DNA from: Thermaceae bacterium
GTDB lineage: Bacteria > Deinococcota > Deinococci > Deinococcales > Thermaceae
Direction: 5' to 3'
Length of the DNA stretch: 64,000 nt
Assembly (NCBI GenBank): GCA_015478585.1
Contig: JADMIM010000007.1
Location: 1 to 64,000 of the forward strand
Shown here: piece after piece, positions 44,526-52,640 of the stretch
How the letters are laid out: each line of letters begins with the position of its first letter
How positions within the stretch are numbered: position 1 is the first letter of the stretch
Program-made: the position numbers and the translations under genes
The notes under the pieces: model-generated
The model's input: the letters and a program-made list of their open reading frames with translations, nothing else
Told to the model about the DNA's origin: nothing
Databases searched by the model: none

Positions 44526-45203
44526 ATGCTCGCCGATACTCAGATACTTGGAAAGACCCCGCTTTTCGTGGGGGTGCCACCTCAGGCATTAGAGGTAGCC
44601 AAAGAAGCATTTGTAACCCGCAGCTATCCCGCTGGCAAACAGATTTTTGAAGCCGGAGACATGGGTGCGGCTTTGTACATTGTCCAGAGCGGGCAAATTC
44701 GCATCTATCGCACCTATCTTGATGGGCGCGAGCGGATGTTTGCCTATCTGGGTGCGGGCGAGGTGTTTGGCGAGATGAGCTTGCTCGACGACCAGCCCCG
44801 CAGCGCCTCCGCCGAGACGGTGCTGGAAACCATTCTGTTGGTGCTTTACCAGGATGCTTACTGGGGCTTAGTGCGCAAATGGCCGGAAATTCTGCACAAC
44901 CTGGCAACCATCCTGGCCCGGCGGCTGCGCGAGGCGGATTTGGAACTCGAGGTGCTCTCCTTCGAGGAAGCTAGGGGCCGGGTAGCCTACGCCCTGACCA
45001 AGCTGCGCAAACAGCGCTACGGTGACGGCATCAAGATGAAACTGACCCACCAGGAACTGGCCCAACTCTCCGGCACCAGCCGCGAGACCGTGACCCGCGT
45101 TTTACACGCCCTGCGCGAAGAGGACTTGGTCAAGGTGGGTTCGGGCTTCGTGGAAATTTTAGACGCGGCGGGGCTGGAAGAAGTGCTTTTCGGATTGCGC
45201 TAA
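44526..45203 (+). CDS. CRP/FNR-family transcription regulator
   Basis: 225 aa. The N-terminal cyclic-nucleotide-binding roll contains FGEMSLLDDQPRSASAE, which has the Glu and Arg-Ser of functional cAMP sites. A long dimer helix (ILHNLATILARRLREADLELEVLSFEEARGRVAYAL) is followed by the Crp HTH MKLTHQELAQLSGTSRETVTRVLHALREE. The ATG is leaderless (no ribosome site, promoter 7 bp upstream). Ligand and regulon unknown; closest in pattern to the Thermus CRP group. Confidence 0.9.
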   Translation: MLADTQILGKTPLFVGVPPQALEVAKEAFVTRSYPAGKQIFEAGDMGAALYIVQSGQIRIYRTYLDGRERMFAYLGAGEVFGEMSLLDDQPRSASAETVLETILLVLYQDAYWGLVRKWPEILHNLATILARRLREADLELEVLSFEEARGRVAYALTKLRKQRYGDGIKMKLTHQELAQLSGTSRETVTRVLHALREEDLVKVGSGFVEILDAAGLEEVLFGLR

Positions 45204-45476
45204 GCGTCTGCGCAGCGCCAACAGTCAAAGGTAGCTGCCCCTCAGCCACATATCATCAAGACCGCTCTAACAAGTTCGTCGTGGAGCTACTTACAGTGCT
45301 CTTCGAACATAAACCAGCCGTTGTAGGAGCAGGCCCCTGAGCCTATCCGACACTCTCCATCAGCCACAGTGCTGCCTCACTGACGGGGTTTTGTGGCTTA
45401 TAGAGAACGAGGGCAACCCCCGTGGTTGCCCCTACCAAAGCTCCATAATCTTGAAGACTGCTATAGGGCGGTTTTT
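45204..45476. other. Intergenic stretch with one hairpin
   Basis: 272 bp between convergent genes. GGGCAACC/GGTTGCCC (45411-45431) forms an 8-bp stem with a 5-nt loop, and a T6 run (45472-45477) lies near the end of the receiver gene. No coding signal was seen. Confidence 0.5.
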
Positions 45477-45869
45477 TCAGGATTGGGGCTGCTGGTTCAT
45501 CAACTGTTTGAGCAAAACACTAAATTTTTTGCGATCCAGCGGCTTGGAGAGGGTGTGGTCTACGCGAGCAAACTCTGCGGTGAGCTTGCTTTTATCGTCG
45601 GAATCACCCATCAGCAGAATAACCGGGATGTCCCGCAGACGGCGGCTCATCTTGAGGCGGCTGGCAATAGAATAGGGGTCAATATCTATTCCATCATCGA
45701 GCACAATAGCTTTGGGAGTATTGGCCTTGAGATAGTCCAGACCTTGCTGAGCCTTTTCGTAGAACAAGGCCGTGACCCCTTGTTCCTCGATGGAAAGCTC
45801 GAGCAGCGCCCTCAGGGTCAGGCTCGAGGTCACGACGACTACGCTGTTGGACTGTACGGCCTCGCTCAT
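45477..45869 (-). CDS. Stand-alone receiver-domain (CheY-like) protein
   Basis: 130 aa, one domain only. The phosphoacceptor region is AIVLDDGIDIDP, preceded by SVVVVTSSLTLRALLELSIEEQGV where the usual first acidic pair is replaced by Thr-Ser, and followed by VILLMGDSDD and the lysine of TLSKPLDRKKF. Loss of the N-terminal acidic pair suggests weak or no Mg-dependent phosphorylation. No histidine kinase is adjacent. Function unknown. Confidence 0.8.
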   Translation of the reverse strand: MSEAVQSNSVVVVTSSLTLRALLELSIEEQGVTALFYEKAQQGLDYLKANTPKAIVLDDGIDIDPYSIASRLKMSRRLRDIPVILLMGDSDDKSKLTAEFARVDHTLSKPLDRKKFSVLLKQLMNQQPQS

Positions 45870-45959
45870 AGTTCATCGTATGCTACCAGACCGCGCGACA
45901 ATACAAGGGTTTTTTATCGTGGCCTGGATAGACGCTGAGCAGTAAGGCTTGAGAGCACA

Positions 45960-46050
45960 AAGCAGGGAGCTAAACGCCGAAGGCCGAAAATCAAACGCCG
46001 AAGGTCAAAGGTCGAAGGTCGAGCGCCAAAAACTTAAAGTCAAAAACCTA
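45960..46050. repeat. Degenerate short tandem repeats
   Basis: Units of the type AACGCCGAAGGTC and AAAGTCAAAAACC recur about every 10-17 bp. Similar AACGCCAAAAGC or CGCAAAATGC runs lie next to the other copies of the 55-bp repeat. Confidence 0.7.
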
Positions 46051-46060
46051 AAAACATCAA

Positions 46061-46117
46061 TTGCGTCCCAGATGGTGTTTCTTGATAGGGCAATTCTATT
46101 GTCCTGGTGTAGTTTTT
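46061..46117. repeat. Dispersed 55-bp repeat, copy 2
   Basis: Starts TTGCGTCCCAGATGGTGTTT and ends GTCCTGGTGTAGTTTTT. It is followed by TTTAGCCTTTGGCGTT-type runs to about 46190. Confidence 0.9.
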
Positions 46118-46202
46118 CAGCTCTTTGTGTTTTGTCTTTAGCCTTTGGCGTTCAGCATTTTGCGTTCGACGTTTAGCATTTTGCCCGCTATAGCCCATAA
46201 CG

Positions 46203-46229
46203 AAAAACCCCCCGACGCATTGCCGGGGG
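46203..46229 (-). terminator. Terminator of tRNA-Gln
   Basis: CCCCCG/CGGGGG stem with a 9-nt loop, followed on the minus strand by GTTTTT, 5 bp after the tRNA 3' end. Confidence 0.85.
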
Positions 46230-46233
46230 AGAT

Positions 46234-46307
46234 TGGCTGGGGCACGTGGACTCGAACCACGACCGACGGTTCCAAAGACCGTTGTCCTGCCATTAGACGA
46301 TGCCCCA
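46234..46307 (-). tRNA. tRNA-Gln (TTG)
   Basis: 74 nt with encoded CCA. Acceptor TGGGGCA pairs with TGCCCCA; the anticodon loop is CTTTGGA with anticodon TTG inside stem ACGGT/ACCGT; the T arm is CGTGGTTCGAGTCCACG. It is a single tRNA gene with its own promoter and terminator. Confidence 0.97.
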
Positions 46308-46348
46308 ACACTTTGCATGGCCCTTAGCAGAGCAGGACAGCGCTAGCT

Positions 46349-46377
46349 ATTGTAGTGGGGCATTGCTAGACTGTCAA
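46349..46377 (-). promoter_or_regulatory. tRNA-Gln promoter
   Basis: Consensus TTGACA (46372-46377), 17-bp spacer, TACAAT (46349-46354) on the minus strand, about 42 bp before the mature tRNA. Confidence 0.85.
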
Positions 46378-46384
46378 ACCAGTT

Positions 46385-46705
46385 TCACCGACCACTTGTC
46401 AGCGGCCCGTCCATCCGGGGCGAGCTGACCTGGTGGGCCTTCAAGTTGGTCTCGAGCCTGACCAGAAAATCCGCCACCGCAGGCGACAACTGCCCCGACC
46501 AGCGTTGGGCTAAACCCTCGGACAGGCCCAGGTGCTTGGCCCAAAGCTGCAATACCGAAGCCACATCTACCGCGCCCTGGGTCACTCGCAGGGGCAAGTG
46601 GGTTTGCACAAAATACTCGTCCAGCAGCGCGCTCGAGCCCTCACGGGCCAGAGTGGAGTGGATGTAGCTATCGTGCAAAACTCGGATTAGGGTGGATTTG
46701 TTCAT
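46385..46705 (-). CDS. Small protein of unknown function
   Basis: 106 aa, starting MNKSTLIRVLHDSYIHSTL. It is helical with no signal peptide, membrane segment or cysteine motif; the central part VASVLQLWAKHLGLSEGLAQRWSGQLSP could be an acyl-carrier-binding or helical bundle fold, but no family is recognised. It has coding-like composition and a GAAAGGG site upstream. It ends 8 bp before the tRNA promoter. Confidence 0.55.
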   Translation of the reverse strand: MNKSTLIRVLHDSYIHSTLAREGSSALLDEYFVQTHLPLRVTQGAVDVASVLQLWAKHLGLSEGLAQRWSGQLSPAVADFLVRLETNLKAHQVSSPRMDGPLTSGR

Positions 46706-46835
46706 GGCGTTTACCCTTTCCCAACTTCAACCGTCGAAGTTACGACTTTAGGGTAGACCTAAAAGCGGGTTATTTGAAGAGCATCTCGAAAGTTGAAAGT
46801 GGGTTTATCAATAGAATCTAAGCTATAATATGCTT

Positions 46836-47303
46836 ATGACCTTAGATAATCAGGTTTTGATGGATGCCCTAAACTGGAAGATACTCGAGCTGTTACAAAC
46901 CGAGGCCAGGATTCCTTTTAGCGAACTCGGGCGCAAGGTGGGCTTGTCGGCTCCGGCGGTGGCGGAACGGGTGCGGCGTATGGAAGACGCGGGCATCATC
47001 ACCAGCTACCGTGCCCAAGTAGACCCCAGCAAACTGGGGTATTCGCTCGAGGCGTTTATCCGTATGAGCTGCCGGGGCAACGCCCTCGAGCGGATGGTAC
47101 GTACCGTTTCCGAGCTGGCCCAGGTGCTCGAGTTCTGGAACCTTACCGGTGAGGACGGCTACGTGCTCCGAGTAGCGCTGCGCTCGGTGAAAGAGCTGGA
47201 CGGTTTGCTCAAACAGCTACAGATGTTCGGCACCACCACCACCTCGCTGGTGTTGTCCAAGCCGGTGGATTTTCGGGTGATTAGCGCACCACAAGGTTCA
47301 TAG
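46836..47303 (+). CDS. Lrp/AsnC-family regulator
   Basis: 155 aa from the second ATG. N-terminal AsnC HTH: ILELLQTEARIPFSELGRKVGLSAPAVAERVRRMEDAGIITSYRAQVD, followed by the RAM ligand domain (ALERMVRTVSEL...FWNLTGEDGYVLRVALRSVKEL). A perfect TATAAT at 46824-46829 lies 6 bp before this ATG and only 0 bp before the first ATG at 46830, so the gene is probably leaderless from 46836. Ligand unknown. The 3' end overlaps the convergent ferredoxin gene by 6 bp. Confidence 0.92.
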   Translation: MTLDNQVLMDALNWKILELLQTEARIPFSELGRKVGLSAPAVAERVRRMEDAGIITSYRAQVDPSKLGYSLEAFIRMSCRGNALERMVRTVSELAQVLEFWNLTGEDGYVLRVALRSVKELDGLLKQLQMFGTTTTSLVLSKPVDFRVISAPQGS

Positions 47304-48266
47304 GTCGTACCAGGGCGGCACACCCCGAAACAGCTCCAAGCGCTCACCCTGCACCTCGTCTTTGGAGGCTTGGGTGAGGGTAATTACTTGCGGCGGGCAA
47401 CTGCTCACACAGGCTCCGCAGCCGGTGCAGGCGGCTACCTCGAGCTTGATCAGGTATTCATCGCTCAAACCCTCCACCGCCTCGCGCACCCGCTCTACGG
47501 CGTGAGTGGGGCACACATTAGTACACACCGGACACAGCGTGCAACCCTCGGCAATGCTGATTTTGGGCCAGGCCACGGTTTCGGCCCGCCGGGCCGCAAT
47601 AGCCCGCAAGCGCAGTTCGGCGGGGCGCTCGGCCCGTTCGTCCTCGGGCTCCTGAGCAAAGGGCAAGTTGGGGACGAGTTCTGCTGCCGAACGCTTGGCC
47701 CCGCCCATCATGGCCCCAAAAAACTCCCGCCGCCCCACTGCCGCGCCTTGCAGCGAGCCCTGCTGGAGCTTGGCCTCGAGGGTGGGGAAGTATTTTTGGC
47801 CCTCCTCTACTGCCCATTCCACCCGCTCGGGCACAGTCGGCCCACCAATTTTGCAAGTAGCACAGTCACCGTGGGCCAGGATAAGCGGGCCGAACTTGCT
47901 CCCGGCCTCGGCCAGCAGGCCCGGCGTTAGCTGTCCCAGACAAGGCACCTCGTCACCGGTTCCTAAAACCTTGGAGCAGCGAATCTGGCCTTTGCCCCGG
48001 TGCAAGCCTTCCTGGATGGGACCTAAAGGAAACTCCAGGGCCACCCCCGGACACACCGCCGTACACAAACCACAGCTCGTACACTTCACTTCATCCACTT
48101 GGGCCCGGAAATCCCCCAGGCTGATGGCCTGGTGCGGACAGACCGAAGCACATTTGTCACAACCACTCACGCTGTTGCGCTCGAGCAAGCAGCGCGGCCC
48201 GGTATATTTCGGCGTGGGGTCGGTTAGTTTGAGAAACGCACCCACCAAGCTATCTAAAAGCCCCAT
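47298..48266 (-). CDS. Polyferredoxin with four 4Fe-4S motifs
   Basis: 322 aa. CxxCxxxCP motifs occur as CDKCASVCP and CTSCGLCTAVCP in the N-terminal 80 residues and CTLCPVCTNVCP and CTGCGACVSSCP near the C-terminus. Between them lies a thioredoxin-like or NADH-dehydrogenase-like region with further cysteines (IRCSKVLG, VPCLGQ, HGDCATCKIGG). The RREFFGAMMGG stretch resembles the residual Tat-like RR motif, but it is internal. Probably an electron-transfer protein of the cytosol; partner not known. Confidence 0.85.
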   Translation of the reverse strand: MGLLDSLVGAFLKLTDPTPKYTGPRCLLERNSVSGCDKCASVCPHQAISLGDFRAQVDEVKCTSCGLCTAVCPGVALEFPLGPIQEGLHRGKGQIRCSKVLGTGDEVPCLGQLTPGLLAEAGSKFGPLILAHGDCATCKIGGPTVPERVEWAVEEGQKYFPTLEAKLQQGSLQGAAVGRREFFGAMMGGAKRSAAELVPNLPFAQEPEDERAERPAELRLRAIAARRAETVAWPKISIAEGCTLCPVCTNVCPTHAVERVREAVEGLSDEYLIKLEVAACTGCGACVSSCPPQVITLTQASKDEVQGERLELFRGVPPWYDL

Positions 48267-48378
48267 ATTTTTACAGTACGTCTAAACCGAGCCGTTTGGT
48301 TCAGAGTGAAGTGAAAACGGGAAGCCAAGAGACCCCAAACGTCGAAGGTCTAACGCCAAAAGCAAAATGTAGAAGAGC

Positions 48379-48435
48379 CAAAAGCCACATCAGGACGACA
48401 GAATTGCTCTATCAAGAAACACCGCCCAGAACGCA
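48379..48435. repeat. Dispersed 55-bp repeat, copy 3 (inverted)
   Basis: Reverse orientation: minus strand reads TGCGTTCTGGGCGGTGTTTC and then TTGATAGAGCAATTCTGTCG. It lies in the 236-bp gap 48267-48502, whose remainder is the associated low-complexity AACGCC/TTTAGC sequence. Confidence 0.85.
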
Positions 48436-48502
48436 GTTCGTGTTTTTGAGCCTTTAGTTTTTTGTGTCTTACCCTTAGCCTTTAGCGTTTTGCGTCTAGC
48501 CT

Positions 48503-49582
48503 TCAGACCCTCGAGGCTTCCTTGGGCATCAAGTCGGCGATGGTCTGCATGAAGCTCTCAAACCCGGCGAAGTCGAGCTGCTGCTCGTTGTCGGAGAGAG
48601 CTACTTTGGGGTTGGGGTGGACTTCTACGTGTACACCGTCAATCCCCGCAGCCAGGGCCGCACGGGCCAGGGGAGCCAGCAGGTCACGCCGCCCAGCCGC
48701 GTGGGTCACGTCCACGATTACAGGCAGGTGGGTGAGTTGCTTGGCCAGAATGGCTGCTGAGAGATCCAGGGTGTTACGCGTCCACTTCTCGTAGGTGCGA
48801 ATACCGCGCTCGCACAGGATTACCTGGCCGTTGCCCTGCGAGAGAATGTATTCGGCGCTGTAAAACCATTCCTCGATGGTCTGGGCAAAGCCCCGCTTGA
48901 GCAGAACAGGCTTGCTGGCCTTACCCACCTCGCGCAGCAGGGCAAAGTTCTGGGCGTTGCGGGTTCCTACCTGGACGATATCGGCGTAATGGGCCACCAG
49001 TTCCACATCGCGGGTGTCCATCACCTCGGTCACGAAGACCATACCGTTGGCATCGGCAGCCTTGCGGCCCAGTTTGAGCGCCTCTGGCCCCATACCCTGA
49101 AAGCCATAGGGCGAGGTACGGGGTTTGTAGGCCCCACCTCGCAGCACCTTGACCCCATGAGCAGCCAGAAACTTCGCTGTGCTCATCATCTGCTCTTCGC
49201 TTTCGATGGAGCAGGGGCCAGCCACCAGCACTTTGCCCTGACCAAAGGTCACATCGCCCACACTGACCGGCGTGTCGTCGGGGTGGACAGCCCTCGAGTA
49301 GAGAAATTTCTGCTTGTCTTGGCGCTCCTCGAGGTCGAGTGAGGCTTTGAAAATTTCCTTGAACAGCCGCTTGATGGTCTCGGGTGAAAAGGGGCCGGGG
49401 TTTTCGGCGGTCAAGTAGGCCAGCATCTCGTCTTCGCGTTTGGGGTCGTAGTGCTCCATATCCAGTTCGGTTTGCACCCGGCCAATCTCGCTGACGATTC
49501 GGCCGCGCTCGCTAAGCAGCCCCAACAACTCCCGGTTGATACGATCCACGTCTTTGCGCAGGTCATCTATACGTTGATCCAT
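48503..49582 (-). CDS. aroF: Bifunctional chorismate mutase / DAHP synthase
   Basis: First step of the shikimate pathway with a regulatory chorismate mutase head. From MDQRIDDLRKDVDRINREL (49582) the AroQ domain spans ~1-90 (LLSERGRIVSEIGRVQ, MLAYLTAENPGPF). The DAHP synthase domain follows: VLVAGPCSIESEEQM, LRGGAYKPRTSPYGFQG, ILCERGIRTYEKWTRNTLD, PVIVDVTHAAGRRD. Length 359 aa is normal for the AroA(G)-type fusion. The upstream 22 codons of the longer frame lack support. The gene is preceded by the penicillin-acylase homologue with a 3' tandem repeat. Confidence 0.95.
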   Translation of the reverse strand: MDQRIDDLRKDVDRINRELLGLLSERGRIVSEIGRVQTELDMEHYDPKREDEMLAYLTAENPGPFSPETIKRLFKEIFKASLDLEERQDKQKFLYSRAVHPDDTPVSVGDVTFGQGKVLVAGPCSIESEEQMMSTAKFLAAHGVKVLRGGAYKPRTSPYGFQGMGPEALKLGRKAADANGMVFVTEVMDTRDVELVAHYADIVQVGTRNAQNFALLREVGKASKPVLLKRGFAQTIEEWFYSAEYILSQGNGQVILCERGIRTYEKWTRNTLDLSAAILAKQLTHLPVIVDVTHAAGRRDLLAPLARAALAAGIDGVHVEVHPNPKVALSDNEQQLDFAGFESFMQTIADLMPKEASRV

Positions 49583-49650
49583 AACCTCAATGGTATACCA
49601 AGTAATCGAATGGTGCGCAAGCCGTGATGGATCTTGACCCTGCCCCACCA

Positions 49651-49713
49651 GCGCCTAGCACACCAGCTCGAGCGCCTAGCACACCAGCTCGAGCGCCTAG
49701 GGCACTGGCTCGA
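49651..49713. repeat. Three 21-bp tandem repeats at the acylase 3' end
   Basis: Two exact units (GCGCCTAGCACACCAGCTCGA, 21 bp; given here as GCGCCTAGCACACCAGCTCG plus A) at 49651 and 49672, and a diverged third at 49693. The third holds the stop codon of the acylase gene, so the repeats multiply the gene's last codons. Confidence 0.9.
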
Positions 49714-52078
49714 GCATCTGCCGTTTTTGCACGGTGTAGCCCTGGGTTTTCATGGGCAGGTACTGCACTTTTAGCCACATCGGGAGCAAGTTGGCATATT
49801 GGCCTGAGAGCAGGTTACCCGATTGGCCCATGGGATGAATAAAAAGCGAGTTCTCGAGGTTGGAAAAGTCCAGAATTTCTCGGTACGAGGAGCCAACGTT
49901 CATGGTGAAGGTAGCCGGGTCGTAGGCTCCACGGTTGACGGTGTAGCGATCACCGCCGTCTCTCACCGCCCGATCCGAGAAACGCTTGAGCGGGGTGTTG
50001 GTCAGGACTTGATGGGGAAAAGTGGCCTTGTGCAAATCACCCCAGCGCGGAATGTTGGCTCCCAGGCGATCCAGGGCTTTTTCCAGGGCCAGCGCGGCGT
50101 AGTCCAGACAGGTTTGGGTGGTGTCCTGGATGGAGCAGTTGGGGTCGCCGTTCTTGATGGCCTCGAGCAAATAGCGCGGCTCCTCCCAAAAGGGCTGACC
50201 CACCTCTTTGGCCGGGAGCCGGGAAAGTTCGGTGTACCAGGCTTCAAACACCGAGGCTTCTTGGCTATCGGGGCGGGTTAGGCCGTCCCAAGCCAGCAGC
50301 CGGGTTTTCCAGCTCTGGGCAGCAGTGGATATGGGGTTGAGGGCTTGCAGCACGGGCCTGAAGGCCGCGTAGAGGGGGCTGGTGACATCGGCTTGCATGG
50401 CCTGCATATCGGCCAGGGAGAGCTTGTCTTTTGCCAGAATCATCTGGCGGATGCGCTCGGCCCGGTAAGGCTCTTCCCACTCGAGGCTGATGGTGTGCGG
50501 GTAGCCCGGCGGGGTGACTTTGTTGTTGGCCGTGACGATAAACCCTTCTTTGGGGTTGTAGACCTGAGGCCACTGGTCTTGCGGCAGATAGCCCTGCCAG
50601 TCCCAGTTTCCGTCACCGGGAACCGGCATCAGACCCGAATCTCCGGGCCTGCGAATGGGAAAACGGGCCGGAGCCATGTAGCCAATATTGCCGTCCACAT
50701 CGGCGTAAACAAAGTTCTGGCTGGGTGCGTTGTAATTTTTCAGGGCGGCCTTGAACTCCGGCCAGTTGTGGGCCCTGGCGATGCCGATAAAGGCTTGCAT
50801 AGTCTGGTCGGTGGGGTCGAGGGCCGTCCAGCGCAGGCACAGAGGTTTGGCTCCGGCATTTTTTACCACGTCGTTGATGACCGGCCCGTAGCGGCTCGAG
50901 CGCACCTTGATCGTCACATCTGGCTGCCCCTTGACCTTGATAACTTCGCTGCGGGTCTGCCAGGGCTCGATTTGACCTTGGTAGCGATATCCGTTACCAA
51001 CCTCGTCCATCACGTATAAGTCCTGTACGTCGGCCCCCACCGTGGTCACACCCCAGCCAATGCGGTCGTTGCGGCCAATCACCACCGCAGGCAAGCCGGG
51101 GAAGCTGGCCCCGACGGCTTTATAGCCCGGAGCCTGGATGTCCACCAGATACCAGATGGAAGGCGCACCTAGCCCCAGGTGCGGGTCGTTGGCCAGGAGG
51201 GGCTTGCCCGTCACGGTTCTGGAGCCAGAAATTACCCAGTTGTTAGAGGCTCTGGCCTTCATCTCCCAGGGCAGGTGTAGCGCTCTGGGCAGCGTTCCAG
51301 CCAGTTTTAGCAGGGCTTTGGCGGCCTTTCGATCGCTCGAGCTGGGATTGACCAAGGGCATGGCTCCAGGTGCTGTGCAGCACGGCGTAGCTGGTTTCAA
51401 ATCCTGGGCTTGCAGGATAGTGGGGGCATCGCTGGGATAGGGGGGCCGGAGTTGGGCCATGCGCTCGGGGCTCATGCCCTTGGCGGCCCAGGCGTAGCGC
51501 TGGAGTTCGGTGCGCCAGTTGCCCGAGAGGTCATAGGCCATCATCTTGGCCCAGACCAGCACGTCGGCGGGCTTCCAGGGAGCGGGCTTGAATCCCAGCA
51601 GCCTGAACTCCAGGGGCAGCGGTGGGTTGGTGGCGAGATAGGCGTTGATACCCGCCACGTAGGCATCCACGGCGGTTTTGGAGTAGGGGTCGAGGCTGGC
51701 GTAGTCCTGCTGGGCAGCGCGATAAAAGCCCCAGGTGCGCAAAAATTTGTCCTGCTCGAGGGTGGCCTGACCCAGCACCTCGGAAAGCCGACCCGCCCCG
51801 ATGCGGCGCTGAAACTCCATCTGCCACAAGCGGTCTTCGGCGTGGGCCACGCCCAGGGCAAAAAAGGCATCGGCATCGGTTTCAGCCTTGATATGCAGCA
51901 CCCCGCTGGCCTCGCGTGAAAGCTCTACCGGAGCCGATAGCCCCTTGAGGGCCAAACGCCCGCCATGAGGCGGCAGCGTAGCCCCGCGCAGCCAGAACCA
52001 GCCCACCATTCCGGCCACCGCCACCACCCCGACTAACACCAGCAGCAACCGACCCAGAAAGCCCAACACTCGCCGCAT
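49697..52078 (-). CDS. Penicillin acylase family Ntn-hydrolase
   Basis: 793 aa with an N-terminal membrane anchor/signal (LGRLLLVLVGVVAVAGMVGWFWL). The alpha chain carries GVLHIKAETDADAFFALGVAHAEDRLWQMEFQRRIGAGRLSE. Autoprocessing is expected at the nucleophile Ser in RASNNWVISGSRTVTGKPLLANDPHL (residue ~280), giving the beta chain with GWGVTTVGADVQDLY. Family members hydrolyse amides such as penicillins or acyl-homoserine lactones; the substrate cannot be told here. The N-terminal anchor and size are typical. Confidence 0.92.
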   Translation of the reverse strand: MRRVLGFLGRLLLVLVGVVAVAGMVGWFWLRGATLPPHGGRLALKGLSAPVELSREASGVLHIKAETDADAFFALGVAHAEDRLWQMEFQRRIGAGRLSEVLGQATLEQDKFLRTWGFYRAAQQDYASLDPYSKTAVDAYVAGINAYLATNPPLPLEFRLLGFKPAPWKPADVLVWAKMMAYDLSGNWRTELQRYAWAAKGMSPERMAQLRPPYPSDAPTILQAQDLKPATPCCTAPGAMPLVNPSSSDRKAAKALLKLAGTLPRALHLPWEMKARASNNWVISGSRTVTGKPLLANDPHLGLGAPSIWYLVDIQAPGYKAVGASFPGLPAVVIGRNDRIGWGVTTVGADVQDLYVMDEVGNGYRYQGQIEPWQTRSEVIKVKGQPDVTIKVRSSRYGPVINDVVKNAGAKPLCLRWTALDPTDQTMQAFIGIARAHNWPEFKAALKNYNAPSQNFVYADVDGNIGYMAPARFPIRRPGDSGLMPVPGDGNWDWQGYLPQDQWPQVYNPKEGFIVTANNKVTPPGYPHTISLEWEEPYRAERIRQMILAKDKLSLADMQAMQADVTSPLYAAFRPVLQALNPISTAAQSWKTRLLAWDGLTRPDSQEASVFEAWYTELSRLPAKEVGQPFWEEPRYLLEAIKNGDPNCSIQDTTQTCLDYAALALEKALDRLGANIPRWGDLHKATFPHQVLTNTPLKRFSDRAVRDGGDRYTVNRGAYDPATFTMNVGSSYREILDFSNLENSLFIHPMGQSGNLLSGQYANLLPMWLKVQYLPMKTQGYTVQKRQMLEPVP

Positions 52079-52197
52079 TACTAGCCTCCTAAACCCTACT
52101 TTGAGTATAAAAGCCGATGTTGGGCAGTCAAAAATCCGAATGCCGCCCGACTTTCGCTCAGGCTAGCAAAAAACCCGCCCAGCCCCATAATAGACCC

Positions 52198-52563
52198 ATG
52201 TTGCCCCGCACTTTTATCGCGGTCACGGTAGCCGGAGTGGTGTTCGCGCTGAGCTTAGCGACCTTCAAGTGGAACCTCTTTAGCTTTGTGGTTTCTGGCC
52301 TTTTGGGGCTGCTGGGGGGTGGGCTGGCCTATGGCTGGAACTTCCGCCTCGACAGCGGTGGCATTGGCCCAGTCGCACGGGAGCGGGTGGCTATGCAAAC
52401 CGCTTGGCGCAAAGGTGGGAAAATTACCGCGGAACAGCTCGAGAGTCTGGTGGGAATGCCGGTTTCCCAGGCCAGGGCCACCCTCGAGGCCCTCTGCAAG
52501 CGGGGTTTGTGTCAGAAAGACGGGTCAACCTATACCTTTTATCCCAAGGCTAAACAAATCTGA
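52198..52563 (+). CDS. Small membrane protein with winged-helix-like tail
   Basis: 121 aa from the ATG at 52198. Two hydrophobic segments (IAVTVAGVVFALSLATF and VVSGLLGLLGGGLAYGW) precede a soluble tail with KITAEQLESLVGMPVSQARATLEALCKRGLCQKDGSTYTFYP, which has the look of a degenerate winged helix. Function unknown. The next gene follows 77 bp downstream on the same strand. Confidence 0.65.
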   Translation: MLPRTFIAVTVAGVVFALSLATFKWNLFSFVVSGLLGLLGGGLAYGWNFRLDSGGIGPVARERVAMQTAWRKGGKITAEQLESLVGMPVSQARATLEALCKRGLCQKDGSTYTFYPKAKQI

Positions 52564-52640
52564 AAGCCAGACTGTGACGTACCCTTTCGAGTACCGACTT
52601 CAGCCTATGGCTTGGGGGCTCAGGCCTCAAAATCTAAACG

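Noticed and set aside
45393-45938. 181-codon plus-strand ORF over the receiver gene
   Set aside because: It is antisense to a clear CheY-like domain and has no recognisable protein features.
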